From Gnetum montanum (lineage: Eukaryota > Streptophyta > Gnetopsida > Gnetales > Gnetaceae), in the NCBI GenBank assembly GCA_015680685.1, contig MNCI01006084.1:532352-580793 (forward strand): a stretch of DNA of 48,442 bases, in the 5' to 3' direction. The position numbers and the translations under genes are program-made. Shown here piece after piece: positions 1 to 10,503 of the stretch. Every line of letters begins with the position of its first letter. Within the stretch, counting starts at the first letter, position 1. Below the pieces are notes generated by a model, which saw nothing but the letters and a program-made list of their open reading frames with translations, ran no database searches and was not told the origin of the DNA.

Positions 1-357
1 GTAACGATTAGCGTTTGGTAGCCACAGTTGCATAGTTCAAGGTGTGTCCGGTAAGTGGGAACGGATGCTGACGCTAGTTAATTTAGACTTACGACATTAG
101 TTAGAGTTAGTTAGTTTCTCAACCCTTTGCTCTTAGTATAGAAGACATAAAACCAGAAAAGACCAAAAAAAATCATATACCTCGTACTTACTTAATCATA
201 CACCGTGACAACAACAAGTAAGTCTGGGAAGACAACGAACAATTAACCCCAAGTGTTCCATGGGGCGTTTAGGCATTTAGTCTACGGAGTTTGACCGGAT
301 CGCGCGTGCTACGCTCGTTTCGTATGGTTGAGTGTAGGGGTACCTCGCCACTCATCA
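1..357 (+). mobile_element. 3' end of an Athila-like LTR (family of element C)
   Basis: This stretch is collinear with the last ~350 bases of the element C LTRs (compare 29183-29538 and 34974-35328). It shares the GCGTTTGGTA word, the GGTAAGTGGGAACGGAT block, and the closing GAGTGTAGGGGTACC...CTCATCA. It ends at the canonical LTR terminus CATCA. The next bases (GTATACAAAC) are not a primer-binding site, so it is either the right end of a 3' LTR or a solo LTR in plus orientation. Its left part lies outside the window. Confidence 0.85.
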
Positions 358-648
358 GTATACAAACACCACGAAGTCTCTTATGTAGAGGTGCAAAGCA
401 ATTTTTCATAGTGAAGTCATAATCATCATTGTCATCCTAGCCTTGTTTGAACAAAATGAGGTTAGCTACATGAGTTATTTTTTGCCATTTACCTCTATGA
501 AAAGCTAGATCTTTGTTTATTTGCAATTTCTTTCATAGTGATGTATAATTATTTAGGAGCATAAGACATTGCCTATAAAAATTATGAAAATGTATCCTTC
601 TTGATGTTGTCACTTTAGTGTTAACTATGTCACATAAATATCATCACA
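358..648. other. Intergenic, no gene seen
   Basis: AT-rich sequence between the LTR end and the SINE. No open frame or recognisable repeat was seen. The last 18 bases (631-648) are the left target-site duplication of the SINE. Confidence 0.6.
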
Positions 649-792
649 ATAATGAGGTGTTAGCCTAGTGGTACAAGTCTTGGCCTATGACCCTATGCCA
701 CAGGTTTGATTCTACTAAGTAGCACTTAGTTATAAACTTTTATAAATCTTAGGGTGTACCCATGTTTCACTTATTTCAAGTTCGAGTACGCC
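649..792 (+). mobile_element. tRNA-derived SINE with 18-bp target-site duplications
   Basis: The sequence opens with an RNA polymerase III A-box-like word, TAGCCTAGTGG (661-671), and has a B-box-like word, GGTTTGATTCT (713-723), as in a tRNA-related SINE head. About 70 bases of unrelated body follow. It is flanked by CACATAAATATCATCACA (631-648) and CACATAACTATCATCATA (793-810), which agree at 16 of 18 positions and are read as the duplicated target. There is no poly(A) tail, so the 3' end is set by the duplication. The family is not recognised. Confidence 0.7.
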
Positions 793-810
793 CACATAAC
801 TATCATCATA

Positions 811-1796
811 TGTATTTTCAATATCACAACCATCGCCAATGCTATGTTTTACCTAAAACATGATTCTACATAATGAAAATGTGCCAATAAGGGTCAATGC
901 TAATTGCAAGTTGTACCCTAGTTGGTGCTTGGATCTAGAGGAAATGCTGCTTAGTGTAATTGAACTTATTGGACCCCTTAGATCTAGAGGAAAACCTATG
1001 TCGTTAGATTGGGTTAAGAAACTAAATTCTTACCACTAAGCTAATACCTTATTTTATACTATGCTAAATTCAAATTGAAGATAAAAATCCTTAAATAAAC
1101 AATGGTCTACTTGAATAAAATTGAGCATCAAGGGAAAAGTGTCTTTTTACATGTTCATTGGAAAATGTAGGGTGTAAAGAAAAGTTTTTTTTAAGTTTAG
1201 CAAACCACAGAAAATGTTTGTTGTGATCCAAGAAGGAAAATATTTGTTGCATGGAATCAAAATTCAAAAAGGAATAAAGGAACCCTAAAAATGATATACA
1301 ACATTAAATTAAAAATACATGAATATCGTTGAATAAAAACTTTTCATAAATCCACTCTCCTAAAATTGAGATTCAACCGCAAACCCTATTGTTCAAAAGA
1401 AGACAATCAGAAGTGGTCCGAATTAGGTTTGTTTTGCATTTTTCATACAAAATTGAGATTCAACCTCAAACCGTTTCATACAAAATCATTTACCATTACA
1501 AATTTTAGGCCATATGTTTTTTCTACCGAGCAATACTATCTTGTAACGTCCGATGAAAATGGACAAAGATGAAGTCACGGTGTAACGTACGCTTTTCATG
1601 GTAAAACACTTGCAAAGCCTGGATTTTACGTACAGAGTGAGATTTGACGAAGACCCAATCAGCAACATGGACAAGGTATCATGGACCTCCCCTCTCGCGA
1701 CAGAAATAAACCGTGCATTTGCTTGGTTTCCAACTACAAGGAGCTGCACAAACTTTCTCCACAATAAAAGCGAAAGGTGGCAAGGCAATGGAGAAT
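811..1796. other. Intergenic, 3' flank of the UGT gene
   Basis: AT-rich DNA with short open frames on both strands that resemble nothing I know. A ~20-base sequence, AAAATTGAGATTCAACC plus a few bases, occurs twice (around 1362-1385 and 1448-1472). No gene or clear transposon is supported here. Confidence 0.5.
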
Positions 1797-1802
1797 TTTA
1801 TT
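1797..1802 (-). terminator. Candidate poly(A) signal of the UGT gene
   Basis: AATAAA on the minus strand (TTTATT on plus), about 220 bases downstream of the UGT stop codon. Spacing and sequence fit a plant near-upstream element, but no transcript evidence is available. Confidence 0.35.
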
Positions 1803-2020
1803 GAGGAAACATATCATTAACAAAATCAAGGCATGTGTGAGAGCGTGACAGAAATGAACAAGGAAAGGAGTTAAAACTTAAAAGTATACGCTGGCAGACA
1901 AAGAAACACTTACGTATTCTCGTTTTGAATTAGAGCCAAATGCAGCTGCAGCAGAAGAAATTGATTAAAAATCACATCCATACCGCAGACAAATACTCAA
2001 ATAGCGACAAAGGTTTGCAG

Positions 2021-4276
2021 TCAAGGTTCATGGGTATTTTCTGGTGTGGCAACACAGCCACCAGTGGCCCCTAAATCCAAAAGCCGATTCAGATTGGAGT
2101 GCGATGAACCTCCCTCGGAAACCGCTCTGAGAGCACTGTCTCTTAGTCTGCAAACGTTCTCTCTTAATAAACATCCTTGTGCGTCAGTGGGATCCAACAC
2201 TTTCCTCACCATTTCTGCAACCGCATTCCTCGTCCCATTTTCATCAATTTCCCAACCCACTTTCCAAACTGCGCTCACGAATCGCCGATTTGTTTGCTGC
2301 TCTGCAAAATAGGGCCAGCACAGCATGGGCACCCCTGCGCAGATGCTCTCAACCGTGGAATTCCATCCGTTGTGGGTCAAAAATGCTGCCACAGACGGAT
2401 GTTTCAGCACTTTCCACTGCGGAGCCCAACCCACAAAATACGATCTTTCGCCGGTTCTGTCGCAGAATCCAAGCGGTAGCTTCATCGACGACGAAGAAGA
2501 AGATGATAATTCGCCCTCCTGCTGCTGCTGCAACATGTCCTTGCGCAAAACCCACAGAAACGGACACATGCTCTGCTCAATTCCCAATGCCAACTCATGC
2601 AACTGCTGCTCATTGAACACAGCCAAGCTGCCGAAGCTCACATACAAAACCGATCCCGGCCTCTGCTTGTCCAGCCATTCCAAACACGCGCTCTCTTCCT
2701 TCCATAGGCTGTTGCTATTGCTGCTGCTCTCTTCCATGGTCATTTTTGCATTTTGGTTTTGTTCTTGTTCTTGCTCTTCCTTGGCCATTTTTGCATTCTG
2801 GTGTTGTTCTTGTTCTTGCTCTTGCTCTTCCTTGTGCTGCATCAGCAGCAAAGGACCGATGGCCACAACTTTGTCCGAGAGTTGAGCGTTGAGATGTGCC
2901 AGCACTGGAGCTTCCAGTTCGTCCCAAGTGTTGAACAACCACATGCTTGCCCTCTCCAGGTCCCGCCTCATGCTCAGTTCCACCAAATGTTCAAACAGGT
3001 AATTGGAAGTATCATCCGTCCTGGTTAGAAAGCTTGGAAGATCCTTCACTCTGATACACTCCATACCGGGAATGCACGTCACGGGCTTCTCCAGATTATC
3101 TCTGGCTGTACCTGAAAATAAAAATTCATCCATTCTTATTACTCATCCATTCTTATTTGTAATGCACAATCGGCAAACTATGAAACTCTATGCTAAATCT
3201 TATAGGTAAGTTCTTTCTTAGATTTTGCTTATGTTAAAGCAATCCAAGAAAATGACCAAAAAGGACTTATTCCTTTATGCCTTGATCCCACAATCTCCCA
3301 CCATAAAATAGAAAAAGACAACATAGTCAATTCCATTTTGCTAGCATAAAGCTAATATGATAATTATGAATTAGTAAATCAGCACTGATTTTATCATTTT
3401 AGCAAAAATATTGCATTTTAGATTGTGCAATACAACAAAAAAACATAGAAGATGAATACCACATCTTTTTGCAGTATCCTACTTTTAAATACTTTAAACA
3501 TAGATATGTTCATTATAGTCACAAATTTGATTAACTTGTTCCAAATAGCTTTAAAAATGAATATTACATCTACTTTTAAATACTTTTAACATAGATGAGA
3601 TCCTTATAGTTACAAAGTTGATTGACTTGTTCCAAATGTTACCAGCAGCATTTAATTTCCTTAATAACTTTTTCTGTTTTTCAAGACTTATAGCATGTAT
3701 ATTTCTTTGCTCTGATAGATCTGAAGACTTAATAAAAACTTTCAGGGTATAAAGGTTGTGCGACTAAAAAACAAAAAAAGAAAGCAGGAAAGGATGAATC
3801 AATCAGCTACCGCTAAGGGGAATGTAAGCCTGTTCCATGAGCAGGCGGATGTGGAAATAAGCAGAGCCGCCACAGGCGCTGGTGGTTCTGAACACTACCC
3901 TGGGAATAGCGTGTGCGTCGGCAATGTCCTGAGCAAACATATACAGCGTGTCTGCTATCATGACGTCCACTGGCGGGTCCGAATTCTCGATAAGTGCGTC
4001 GATGTGGGAAGGAGCTGTTTGGAGAAGATGATCTACGAATTCTGGCAGGTTCTGCCCTCGCCCATGATGCGGAGGCAGACCGTCGGAAAAGCTCACGAAG
4101 CGGATTTGGGCGGTGGAGATGGGCCTGATGCGCTCGTGATTGAAATTGGTATGCACGAAAGTGATGAGCAGGTTTCTGCTGATTAGAACCTGCGATAACT
4201 GTGCGAATGCGTTGATATGCCCCTGTACTGGAAACGGCAGCAGCAGCGCGTGCTGTTGGTTTCGCATCTTGGCCAT
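2021..4276 (-). CDS. UDP-glycosyltransferase (GT1 family, UGT85-like), two exons
   Basis: Exon 1 is 4276-3811 and exon 2 is 3111-2021, joined in phase 1 to give 518 residues with no internal stop, the normal length for a plant UGT. The enzyme would move sugar from a UDP-sugar to a small acceptor in the cytosol. Residues 14-20 (PFPVQGH) carry the catalytic His20, and Asp109 in the MIADT motif is the expected His-activating partner. The 44-residue PSPG donor-binding box is complete at 384-427: it starts WAPQ, contains HNGWNS, and ends FAEQ. The final E-Q replaces the D/E-Q pair of the family. N instead of C after the box His is a tolerated variant. LCWPYFAEQQTN and the CIPGMECIR stretch at the start of exon 2 favour a UGT85-like enzyme, close to conifer proteins from memory. 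Acceptor and sugar cannot be told from sequence. The ATG at 4276 has a good context (AGACATGGCC); Met4 is an alternative. An E/Q-rich repeat insert sits at residues 249-279. Confidence 0.92.
2741..2833 (-). repeat. Tandem E/Q-rich coding repeat inside the UGT
   Basis: Two imperfect copies of a KEEQEQEQ..QNAKM unit make residues 249-279 of the UGT. They lie in the variable linker between the N-terminal acceptor domain and the C-terminal donor domain. In DNA the pattern is a repeat of CTTGTTCTTGCTCTTCC-like words on the plus strand. The frame is kept, so the protein is simply longer here. Further low-complexity runs follow at about residues 350-365 (QQQQ and SSSSSSS). Confidence 0.85.
3112..3810 (-). 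other. Phase-1 intron of the UGT gene (699 bp)
   Basis: The donor on the minus strand is AGCG|GTAGCT and the acceptor is TTTTATTTTCAG|GT. Splicing restores a Gly codon (G + GT) at residue 156. It joins YIPLS from exon 1 to TARDNLEKP from exon 2, a continuous UGT sequence. Without splicing, exon 1 runs into a stop two codons later (3803-3805). The intron is AT-rich, as is usual in plants. Confidence 0.9.
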
Positions 4277-4624
4277 GTCTGAATGAATGAATGAATGTCT
4301 GTATTAGAATGGTGGGCAGAGAAAATGAGGATGATACAGCTTGCAGAGCAAAGAAGAGCGTGAGAGGGATAATTAAGTGATACTGTTGCTCAGGAGATCA
4401 TATCCTGAACGAGCTCGGACCAGTAACAGACGAAGAAGAGCGTGGACGGTAGAGACGTGTATGTGTAGGATTCCTCAGACAAAAAGATCACGACGTGTAT
4501 GTGTATGTCGTTATGTATTTCGTCGATTATTGGCTGCTAATGAATAATGAATGAATGAATGCCTTTGGCCTTTAGCCATTATTAGGATAGAGTGCAGGAT
4601 GCGGACAAATTGCACAAATGCTCC

Positions 4625-4720
4625 AAGTGAGTAATGAATGCCCTTGGGCGAAAAGCATTAGCCATTATTAGGAAGTGAGTCATGAATGCCCTTGGGCGAA
4701 AAGCATTAGCCATTATTAGG
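4625..4720. repeat. 48-bp tandem repeat, two copies
   Basis: Copy 1 (4625-4672) and copy 2 (4673-4720) differ at only one base (GTAATG versus GTCATG). Each contains CCCTTGGGCGAAAAGCATTA and ends with GCCATTATTAGG. High identity in old surroundings implies a recent local duplication. Confidence 0.9.
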
Positions 4721-4721
4721 A

Positions 4722-4748
4722 TGCACTCCATTATTAGGATGGAGTGCA
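4722..4748. other. Perfect 10-bp hairpin
   Basis: TGCACTCCAT (4722-4731) and ATGGAGTGCA (4739-4748) are exact reverse complements separated by the 7-base loop TATTAGG. It abuts the 48-bp tandem repeat upstream of the UGT gene. Confidence 0.85.
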
Positions 4749-4774
4749 GGATGCGGCCAAATTGCACAACTGCT

Positions 4775-5042
4775 TAAGTGTCGTGCGCTGACTGCAATCT
4801 CAAAGTAATTGTTCATATAAAGACTTAGATATTTAAAAGAATCTATTATTTGCACTCCAAAATGAATGTTATAACAGTTATTTCTTGTACACCAAATGAT
4901 CAATTTGGTTTTAACTACATTCACTTGAAGGCCGAATGAATGATAATAATTTTCTAAAAATTGCGACATATTTTGCATACCTTCTACCGTGGTGGAAATC
5001 AAGGTAGCATCATCTACATATAAAAGAATATTCATTGCTTGG
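4775..5042 (-). pseudogene. LINE reverse transcriptase fragment
   Basis: The minus-strand frame begins MNILLYVDDATLIS, the RT catalytic motif in the LINE form. It continues with an N/Q-rich helix, GLQVNVVKTK, and IDSFKYLSLYM, a typical post-catalytic LINE order (YxDD, then GL.VN..KTK, then ..YLG). It stops at the repeat cluster near 4774. It is probably the downstream continuation of the LINE at 36051-38106, split by element A. The RT motifs before YVDD (roughly 150 codons) are missing between the two pieces. Confidence 0.75.
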
Positions 5043-5937
5043 TGATAAGATGAATTTTATCAACTACAATATCATGTATCCAATATCGGAGTTGCAATAT
5101 CGCATATCCAATATCGAAGCACAAGCTATGACATTGGATATTTGATATCGCAAGACATGTGCCTGCCTATAAATATGACACTTAGGCACACAATCCAATA
5201 CACAATTTTGTCCACCCTAACCGAAACTTTTTTCAGTTTGTTTCCATTAATTTAGACTTAGCAACTAGAAGTGTGAATGCCCGCAGTGTAATATGAACTA
5301 GTGAACGTCATCTTTTTTTGAGCATTTTGTACTTGGGCACAAGTGTGATTGGAAATAAAGATCGAGCTATTTTCCACTACTGCAACATTCTCCTAGATTT
5401 ACTGTTACACTTAGAATAATTTTTTTATTGTTTCTTAGCTTAATGATTTACCTTTTAAAAGCACTTTACTTTTACATCTTCATATTAAGCAAAATGAGTA
5501 TGACTAATCTCAAGCACTTAAGTGTAATTGCTTGGTAACCTAATAGTGTTATGCTTGGTATGCCTAGTAGTGGTACACTTGGTATCCCAATGGTAGTTTC
5601 ACAAAGCCCAAGGTGTGTACGAAAGACTAGGAACAGATACTCATTGCACTAGGCTAGACTAGATTCGTTATTCATTTTACTTAATTTAGAATTCACCTTT
5701 ATAGTCATCATGTATGCTAGGAGTCAAGTGGACCAAACAACATCACTTATCTCATACCTCACGAAGAGCTAAACCATACAGTCAGATTTCACTAAGCTCC
5801 ACATGGGAAGACGATGATCATGAACTTAAATCAATTACTAGCATAATCACATTACCTATCCACAGATTACGATCTGGTCACACATGAAACACTTGTGACT
5901 TGTATGGTTGTGTGTTGGATTACTCCACTGCTTATCA
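5043..5937 (+). repeat. Element A 5' LTR
   Basis: It matches 28487-28666 plus 35334-36050. U3 carries a run of AATATC/GATATC words (about 5066-5153), followed by a TATA box, TATAAATA, at 5168-5175. The LTR ends TTATCA just before the primer-binding site. Confidence 0.88.
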
Positions 5938-5957
5938 TTAGCACCGTTGTCGAGGAC
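5938..5957 (+). other. Element A primer-binding site (tRNA-Asp type, decayed)
   Basis: TTAGCACCGTTGTCGAGGAC lies directly after the 5' LTR. It differs from the Athila/Tat-type PBS seen in element C mainly by C/T and G/A changes. Complementarity to tRNA-Asp is known for this clade. Confidence 0.75.
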
Positions 5958-6070
5958 TTATCAATGTATGCTAAGTAATTAATTACATAAAGTTTCTTGT
6001 ACTTGAAACACGAAGTTAAAATTCATAACTCTAACTAATCACACTTAAAACAAACATCTTAAACCATAAC

Positions 6071-7934
6071 ATGGATTTGAATAAGAATACAACATCACCT
6101 GCCAAGAAACCACTGAGAAGCAATGACAAAATTGACTAAGAAGAAGACTGGAGTATGCCAATGCAAACAAGGATCTCATATGCTAATCATGTTGCTTATT
6201 ATCCTAATTTTACATTCATCTTTCATTAGGATAGGCAACTTAGGTGGAGATATCTTCAAGGGAACATTGTTCTACCACCAAAACATTTAGCACCCATCAT
6301 GCTTCAAATATTTTGTAGGGGGATGAAACTAAGTGAAGCACTTGGAGGGTATCATGAAACCAAACACATGACCTGACCATATGAATCCACAAATGAGCTG
6401 TTAAGAAAAGACAATGCCATGGAAATCAGACATGAACAAGACAAAGGAAAGATAGTCAACTCTATTGTTGTCTTGGATGAGCTTGATGGAGATGCATTCA
6501 TTGCTGAACAACTCCACCAAAATCATGAGTTCTAGTCACAAACACCTATCATTCGATTAGAGAATCCTATTAGGAATAAATCACACTCCGAATTAGCAGA
6601 GACACTCAAGTGAGCAGCAAAAGACTCAAGGCACAAGAAAGTTTAAGGCCAAGAGTTCCTATTGGATCTAATAAAGAAGAACATCAGAGTCATCATAAGA
6701 GGACAAGTTGGCATTGTTCTCCTATTATTGCATCAACGTCCTCACAATCATCAATAGACTCTAATAGAAGGAGGCAACGATACAAAGACCATGATAGGAA
6801 AGAGAGGAGAACTCATGACCATCATGACCATCACTCAAGGCATTTCGATTTGGAAGATGAAAAGTACAAATAGAGCAGACGTGGGAATCGTAGAAATCAC
6901 AAAAGGGATGGGCACAGAAGGGGGCACTACTACAACCAAGCACACAAACTTGATTGAGATGATGAATCCCTTATGGCTACTCAAAGCATGATTAACATAC
7001 ATGAAGTTGTACATATTCCAACCAGGCATTTGAGGAATAGTTGTATCAAATGGCATCATACAAATAACATGTCAAGATTTGAAGGTGGTTATAATGTTGA
7101 TCCACAACAACACCTCCAAGCATTCCACGATGCCTACACCCTACAAAACATTAAAAGTGACTAGCAAAATTTAAAGCTATTTCCAAAAACACTTGCGAAA
7201 GAGGTAGAGATTTGGCATCAATCACTTGAACTTAAATCAATCAGAAGATGGAGTACCATGCTATAGATCTTCAATGACAAGTACCAAACCTACTCACAAG
7301 TGTCTAACTTAAGGTAGAAAATACAAGGATGAAAGCAAGGGACTCATGAAACCCTTGATGAGGTAATGAACAAATACTACTTACTACTACACAGATGCTC
7401 AAGCCATGGATTCTCGCAGAAGGAACAACTCAGGCACATTGTAGATGGGTTGTGAAACAAATCTAGGGAGACACTTGGGATTTATGCCCAAGAAAGATTA
7501 TCTGAAATGACTATCCATAGAATTTTGAGATTAATTGATTTAGTCATGAAGGAAGAAGGTGAATTAAGAAGGAGAGAATAAGGTGAGGAGCATAACTGAG
7601 ATCCATCAATTAGAAAGAGAGATGCAAGGGTTTATGATACTCAAGAAGAGGAAATCTTAGATCAAGTAATCCAAAAGAAAATGCTATCGATACAAAAATC
7701 TATCACTGATGTAGCAGCACAGCTAACAAAGATATGGGAATTAGTCAATAAGAGATGCACAACAACTTTAAATATTATGGAAGAGAAAGCAAAGTAAGCC
7801 TTTTGAAAAGGCAAAGATAAGAAAAAGAAGAAAGAGTTTGGATGAAGGAACAAAGTGGCTACAGTGGCTGAGTGATCAGACACTAGCTTCATCAACAAGG
7901 AAGGATGTGCCATGAGTAAGTACAAACATCCTAA
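6071..7934 (+). pseudogene. Element A gag (broken)
   Basis: Starts MDLNKNTTSPAKKP, then YYPNFTFIFH and YLQGNIVLPP, matching the gag starts of C and B. The frame passes through an H/R/D-rich segment (6610-6870) and the capsid-like core (RFEGGYN..LQAFHDA, 7076-7130). The zinc-knuckle remnant CAMSKYKHPKGCC is at about 7909-7947. Several in-frame stops and shifts separate these pieces, so no functional product is expected. Gag would form the cytoplasmic virus-like particle. Confidence 0.75.
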
Positions 7935-8606
7935 GGGATGTTGTCCAATGATGACAAATTTTCAAGAGACAGGGACATAAACACTTAATCATAAATTTGT
8001 CCAAAAATAAATGCCCAAAAGGGTACCTTATCCTCAAGGTAACTATAGGAAGAACTTCCAACCCACGTACTATCCCAGTGAAGCTTTGTCACAACCACAA
8101 GAGTAGTACCACTAGTAGTGGCAACAAACCCAATTGTGAACCATGGTACTACCATGCCAACAGTATTCATATTGGTAGCCTGATCCTTACAGATACTATG
8201 TACAATGTTCAATCTCTCCTAATAATGCTTTTGTCCAAAATCCACAATACCATCCAACAAAATATCATAGACCAACGCTATAAAGAATATATCCAAACTC
8301 ACATATGCATCCATCAATAGCTACTTCTTCAAATCAACATCCAAATCCTTTATCAACAATGCCACCACCTATCATGCACCTACCATGCAAGGTGAATTGC
8401 TATCATAACCACAATAGAGAAAGCTACAAGGGTAGTGAACATACAAATAGAGGATCTTACAAACAACACTTGGAGTCAAATGAAGAACCATACTTTCTTT
8501 ATGAAAAGTCCTAAAAAGACTGGTAGAGTTAGAACTTCACTAAAACCAACTTCTCCTACAATAGATTCTCTTACCAAACAAGATTCTATCATCATCGAAC
8601 ACAAAC

Positions 8607-9221
8607 ATGCAAACTGCCATGCTCTCAAAAATAGTCACAAACTGGATAAAGGTAGGGCCACTTCTTAAGAAAATAATTGATCTAGGAATTCCTTTGATTT
8701 ATCTACTAGTAGCTAGAAATAAGCCCTGTAAAGCTTTATTAGACTCAAGTTTTGGGATGAATTTGATCTCTAATGAAACATATCAAGCATGGAACTTACC
8801 ATTCTTGAAGGAGTGTAATATAAGGTTGGAGCTTGTAGATCAATCTATCACCATTCCTTTGGGATAGATAGGGGATGCGGTGATCACTGTCAATGGGTGG
8901 TCTTATCTAGCAAATTTTCTTGTAATCAATGTGAAAAATGAAGACATGGAATTTGTAATTATCATGGGGAGAGCATGGCTTAGCATAATTGATGCTAAGC
9001 TAAGCATGAGAGAGTTATCTATCAACATCTCCAAAGAAGACAAGCATGGAGCCATACATACACAGCAAATTCCATGCATTACTATTAAAAGTAAAGGGTG
9101 TAGTTGTGGACCAAAACTTCAAAATGTTAACATAGTCATTACACCAATCCACAAAAAGTGTGAAAAAAAAGTGTGCGCACAAGAGAGAGTAAGAGCCACT
9201 AAACCAAAAAAAAACACTTGA
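8607..9221 (+). pseudogene. Element A aspartic protease domain (broken)
   Basis: The retropepsin motif region reads ALLDSSFGMNLIS, where element C has ALLDSGSGVNLIS. The catalytic D-S-G has become D-S-S, so the enzyme would be dead even without the stop at about 8865. After the motif come LELVDQSITIPLG, GWSYLANFLV and VIIMGRAWLS, the normal order of Athila-type protease. A further gag-pro tail continues to 9366 and resumes at 22684 on the other side of the element B insertion. Confidence 0.8.
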
Positions 9222-9366
9222 CACTTGGTGCTAACAACTGAGAACATTAAGTTGTCCAAAATATGCATGGAAAAATATGATCCACTTATTAATTCCCATT
9301 CTAAAAAGATGACTCCAATTAAAAGCCCAAAAACAAAACCATTAAACCACAATCATACATCACTTG

Positions 9367-9371
9367 AAAAG
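9367..9371. other. Target-site duplication of element B, left copy (AAAAG)
   Basis: AAAAG before the LTR start TGATGAG is repeated at 22679-22683 after the other LTR. The 5-bp size is normal for Ty3-gypsy insertion. Confidence 0.9.
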
Positions 9372-10278
9372 TGATGAGCGGCTAGGTAACCCTACGCCCA
9401 ACCATGCAAATCACGGGCGTTCACACGTGACTCAGTCAAATTTTGTAGACTGTAAGAACTTTACATACACCAGACCTTAACCAGCAAAACATTTTGTTAG
9501 AACAGTCGTTGTTTTCCCAACCTCACTTGTGATGTTCTGATTGCGATGGTTAAGTGAGATTGAGGCAACTGATTTTTATGGCTTTTTCACTTTATCTTCT
9601 AGCATCTAATTCTTGGAATGGAAAGTAAGGAATGAAATATTATGTAATCTATAATTATCCTAATCTATATCTTAACTTTTCCTAGCATAAGTATCTGATC
9701 CCATCTTTTGTGCGCATCCTAAGCATCCCCTAACCACTACTAGGCTACCAGACGTTAAGCGTTGTTGGGTTGCCAAGTGTTGGTTTTACGTTAGAGATGG
9801 TTGTACTTATGGTTTCTACAAACTATAAAAGAGCAATAGAAATTAAAATAATAACAATAGAAACTTAATGAACTATTAAAGCATAGAAATATTAAACTAT
9901 TAAATGCATTAAATGACTAAGTCCAATTACTGGAAGGAATGCTTGAAAAGCTCATCTTTATTGTCGTTCACGCCAATGGGCTTAGGTACATCAATGCTCG
10001 AATAAAGAGCTAGACATCTTTCATACATCTACTGTGGGCACTTGGAAAATATTCTAACTCTCGCAGAAACAAACTGCAAGAGCTTCACTATAGCTGCCAA
10101 AAAAAGTACCTAAGTGTGGTGGAAGCCCACTTATTTATAGGCTAAAACAGGCCCTGCATAAATAGGGCCATGTCGATGCATGGAAGGATGCATCGATAGG
10201 GCCACGTCGACGTGGCCACATATACAAGACCTCGTATACATAGCCTAGTTAATGCATCAATCGTTTAGCACTTCATCA
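9372..10278 (-). repeat. Element B 3' LTR
   Basis: Begins TGATGAGCGGCTAGG on the plus strand and ends CTTCATCA, matching 21773-22678 along its whole length. In element sense, U3 holds the GTATAC palindrome, the perfect palindrome GGCCACGTCGACGTGGCC (10199-10216), and a TATA box (plus TTATTTATA at 10131-10139). Confidence 0.93.
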
Positions 10279-10290
10279 TACCCCCACGAC
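10279..10290 (-). other. Element B polypurine tract
   Basis: In element sense the sequence just before the 3' LTR is CGTGGGGGTA, a purine-rich tract touching the LTR start. This is the expected primer site for plus-strand DNA synthesis. Confidence 0.7.
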
Positions 10291-10503
10291 TGAGTAAAAA
10301 CTCGTCCTCAAGTTCCTATACAATTTGGAAGGTATGGAATTTTTGTTTACAACAAACACGACTTGACACACATGACATGCCAAGTGCCCGAGTGTATAGA
10401 GAAGGAAAAATTACAAAATGGTGGTGTTCAAAGACAAAATTAAACACCCTAACAGTCCTCGATTCTCTGCTATGTTGAAAGATGAAAAAATTGCTAGAGA
10501 AGA

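Larger units (their letters stand above)
4277..4774. other. 5' flank of the UGT gene with simple and tandem repeats
   Basis: No TATA box on the minus strand was found near the UGT start. GAAT tetranucleotide runs occur at about 4281-4297 and 4546-4561. The distal half is built of duplicated blocks: GCCATTATTAGGAT plus GAGTGCAGGATGCGG plus AAATTGCACAA occurs around 4574-4620 and again around 4727-4770, with the 48-bp tandem repeat between the two. Confidence 0.6.

Noticed and set aside
1486-1788. 100-codon minus-strand frame downstream of the UGT
   Set aside because: No recognisable motif. It overlaps the likely 3' end of the UGT transcript unit and a plus-strand frame of equal quality.
2046-2885. 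Overlapping plus-strand open frames opposite UGT exon 2
   Set aside because: They are antisense shadows of a well-supported exon, with cysteine- and serine-rich low-complexity translations and no family resemblance.
3758-4186. 142-codon plus-strand frame opposite UGT exon 1
   Set aside because: Antisense of exon 1. The minus-strand frame has the UGT catalytic His and Asp motifs.
4706-5035. YVDD frame as part of an LTR-element reverse transcriptase
   Set aside because: The residues after YVDD (GLQVNVVKTK, FKYLSLYM) follow the LINE order, and an endonuclease-bearing LINE of the same strand exists at 36051-38106.
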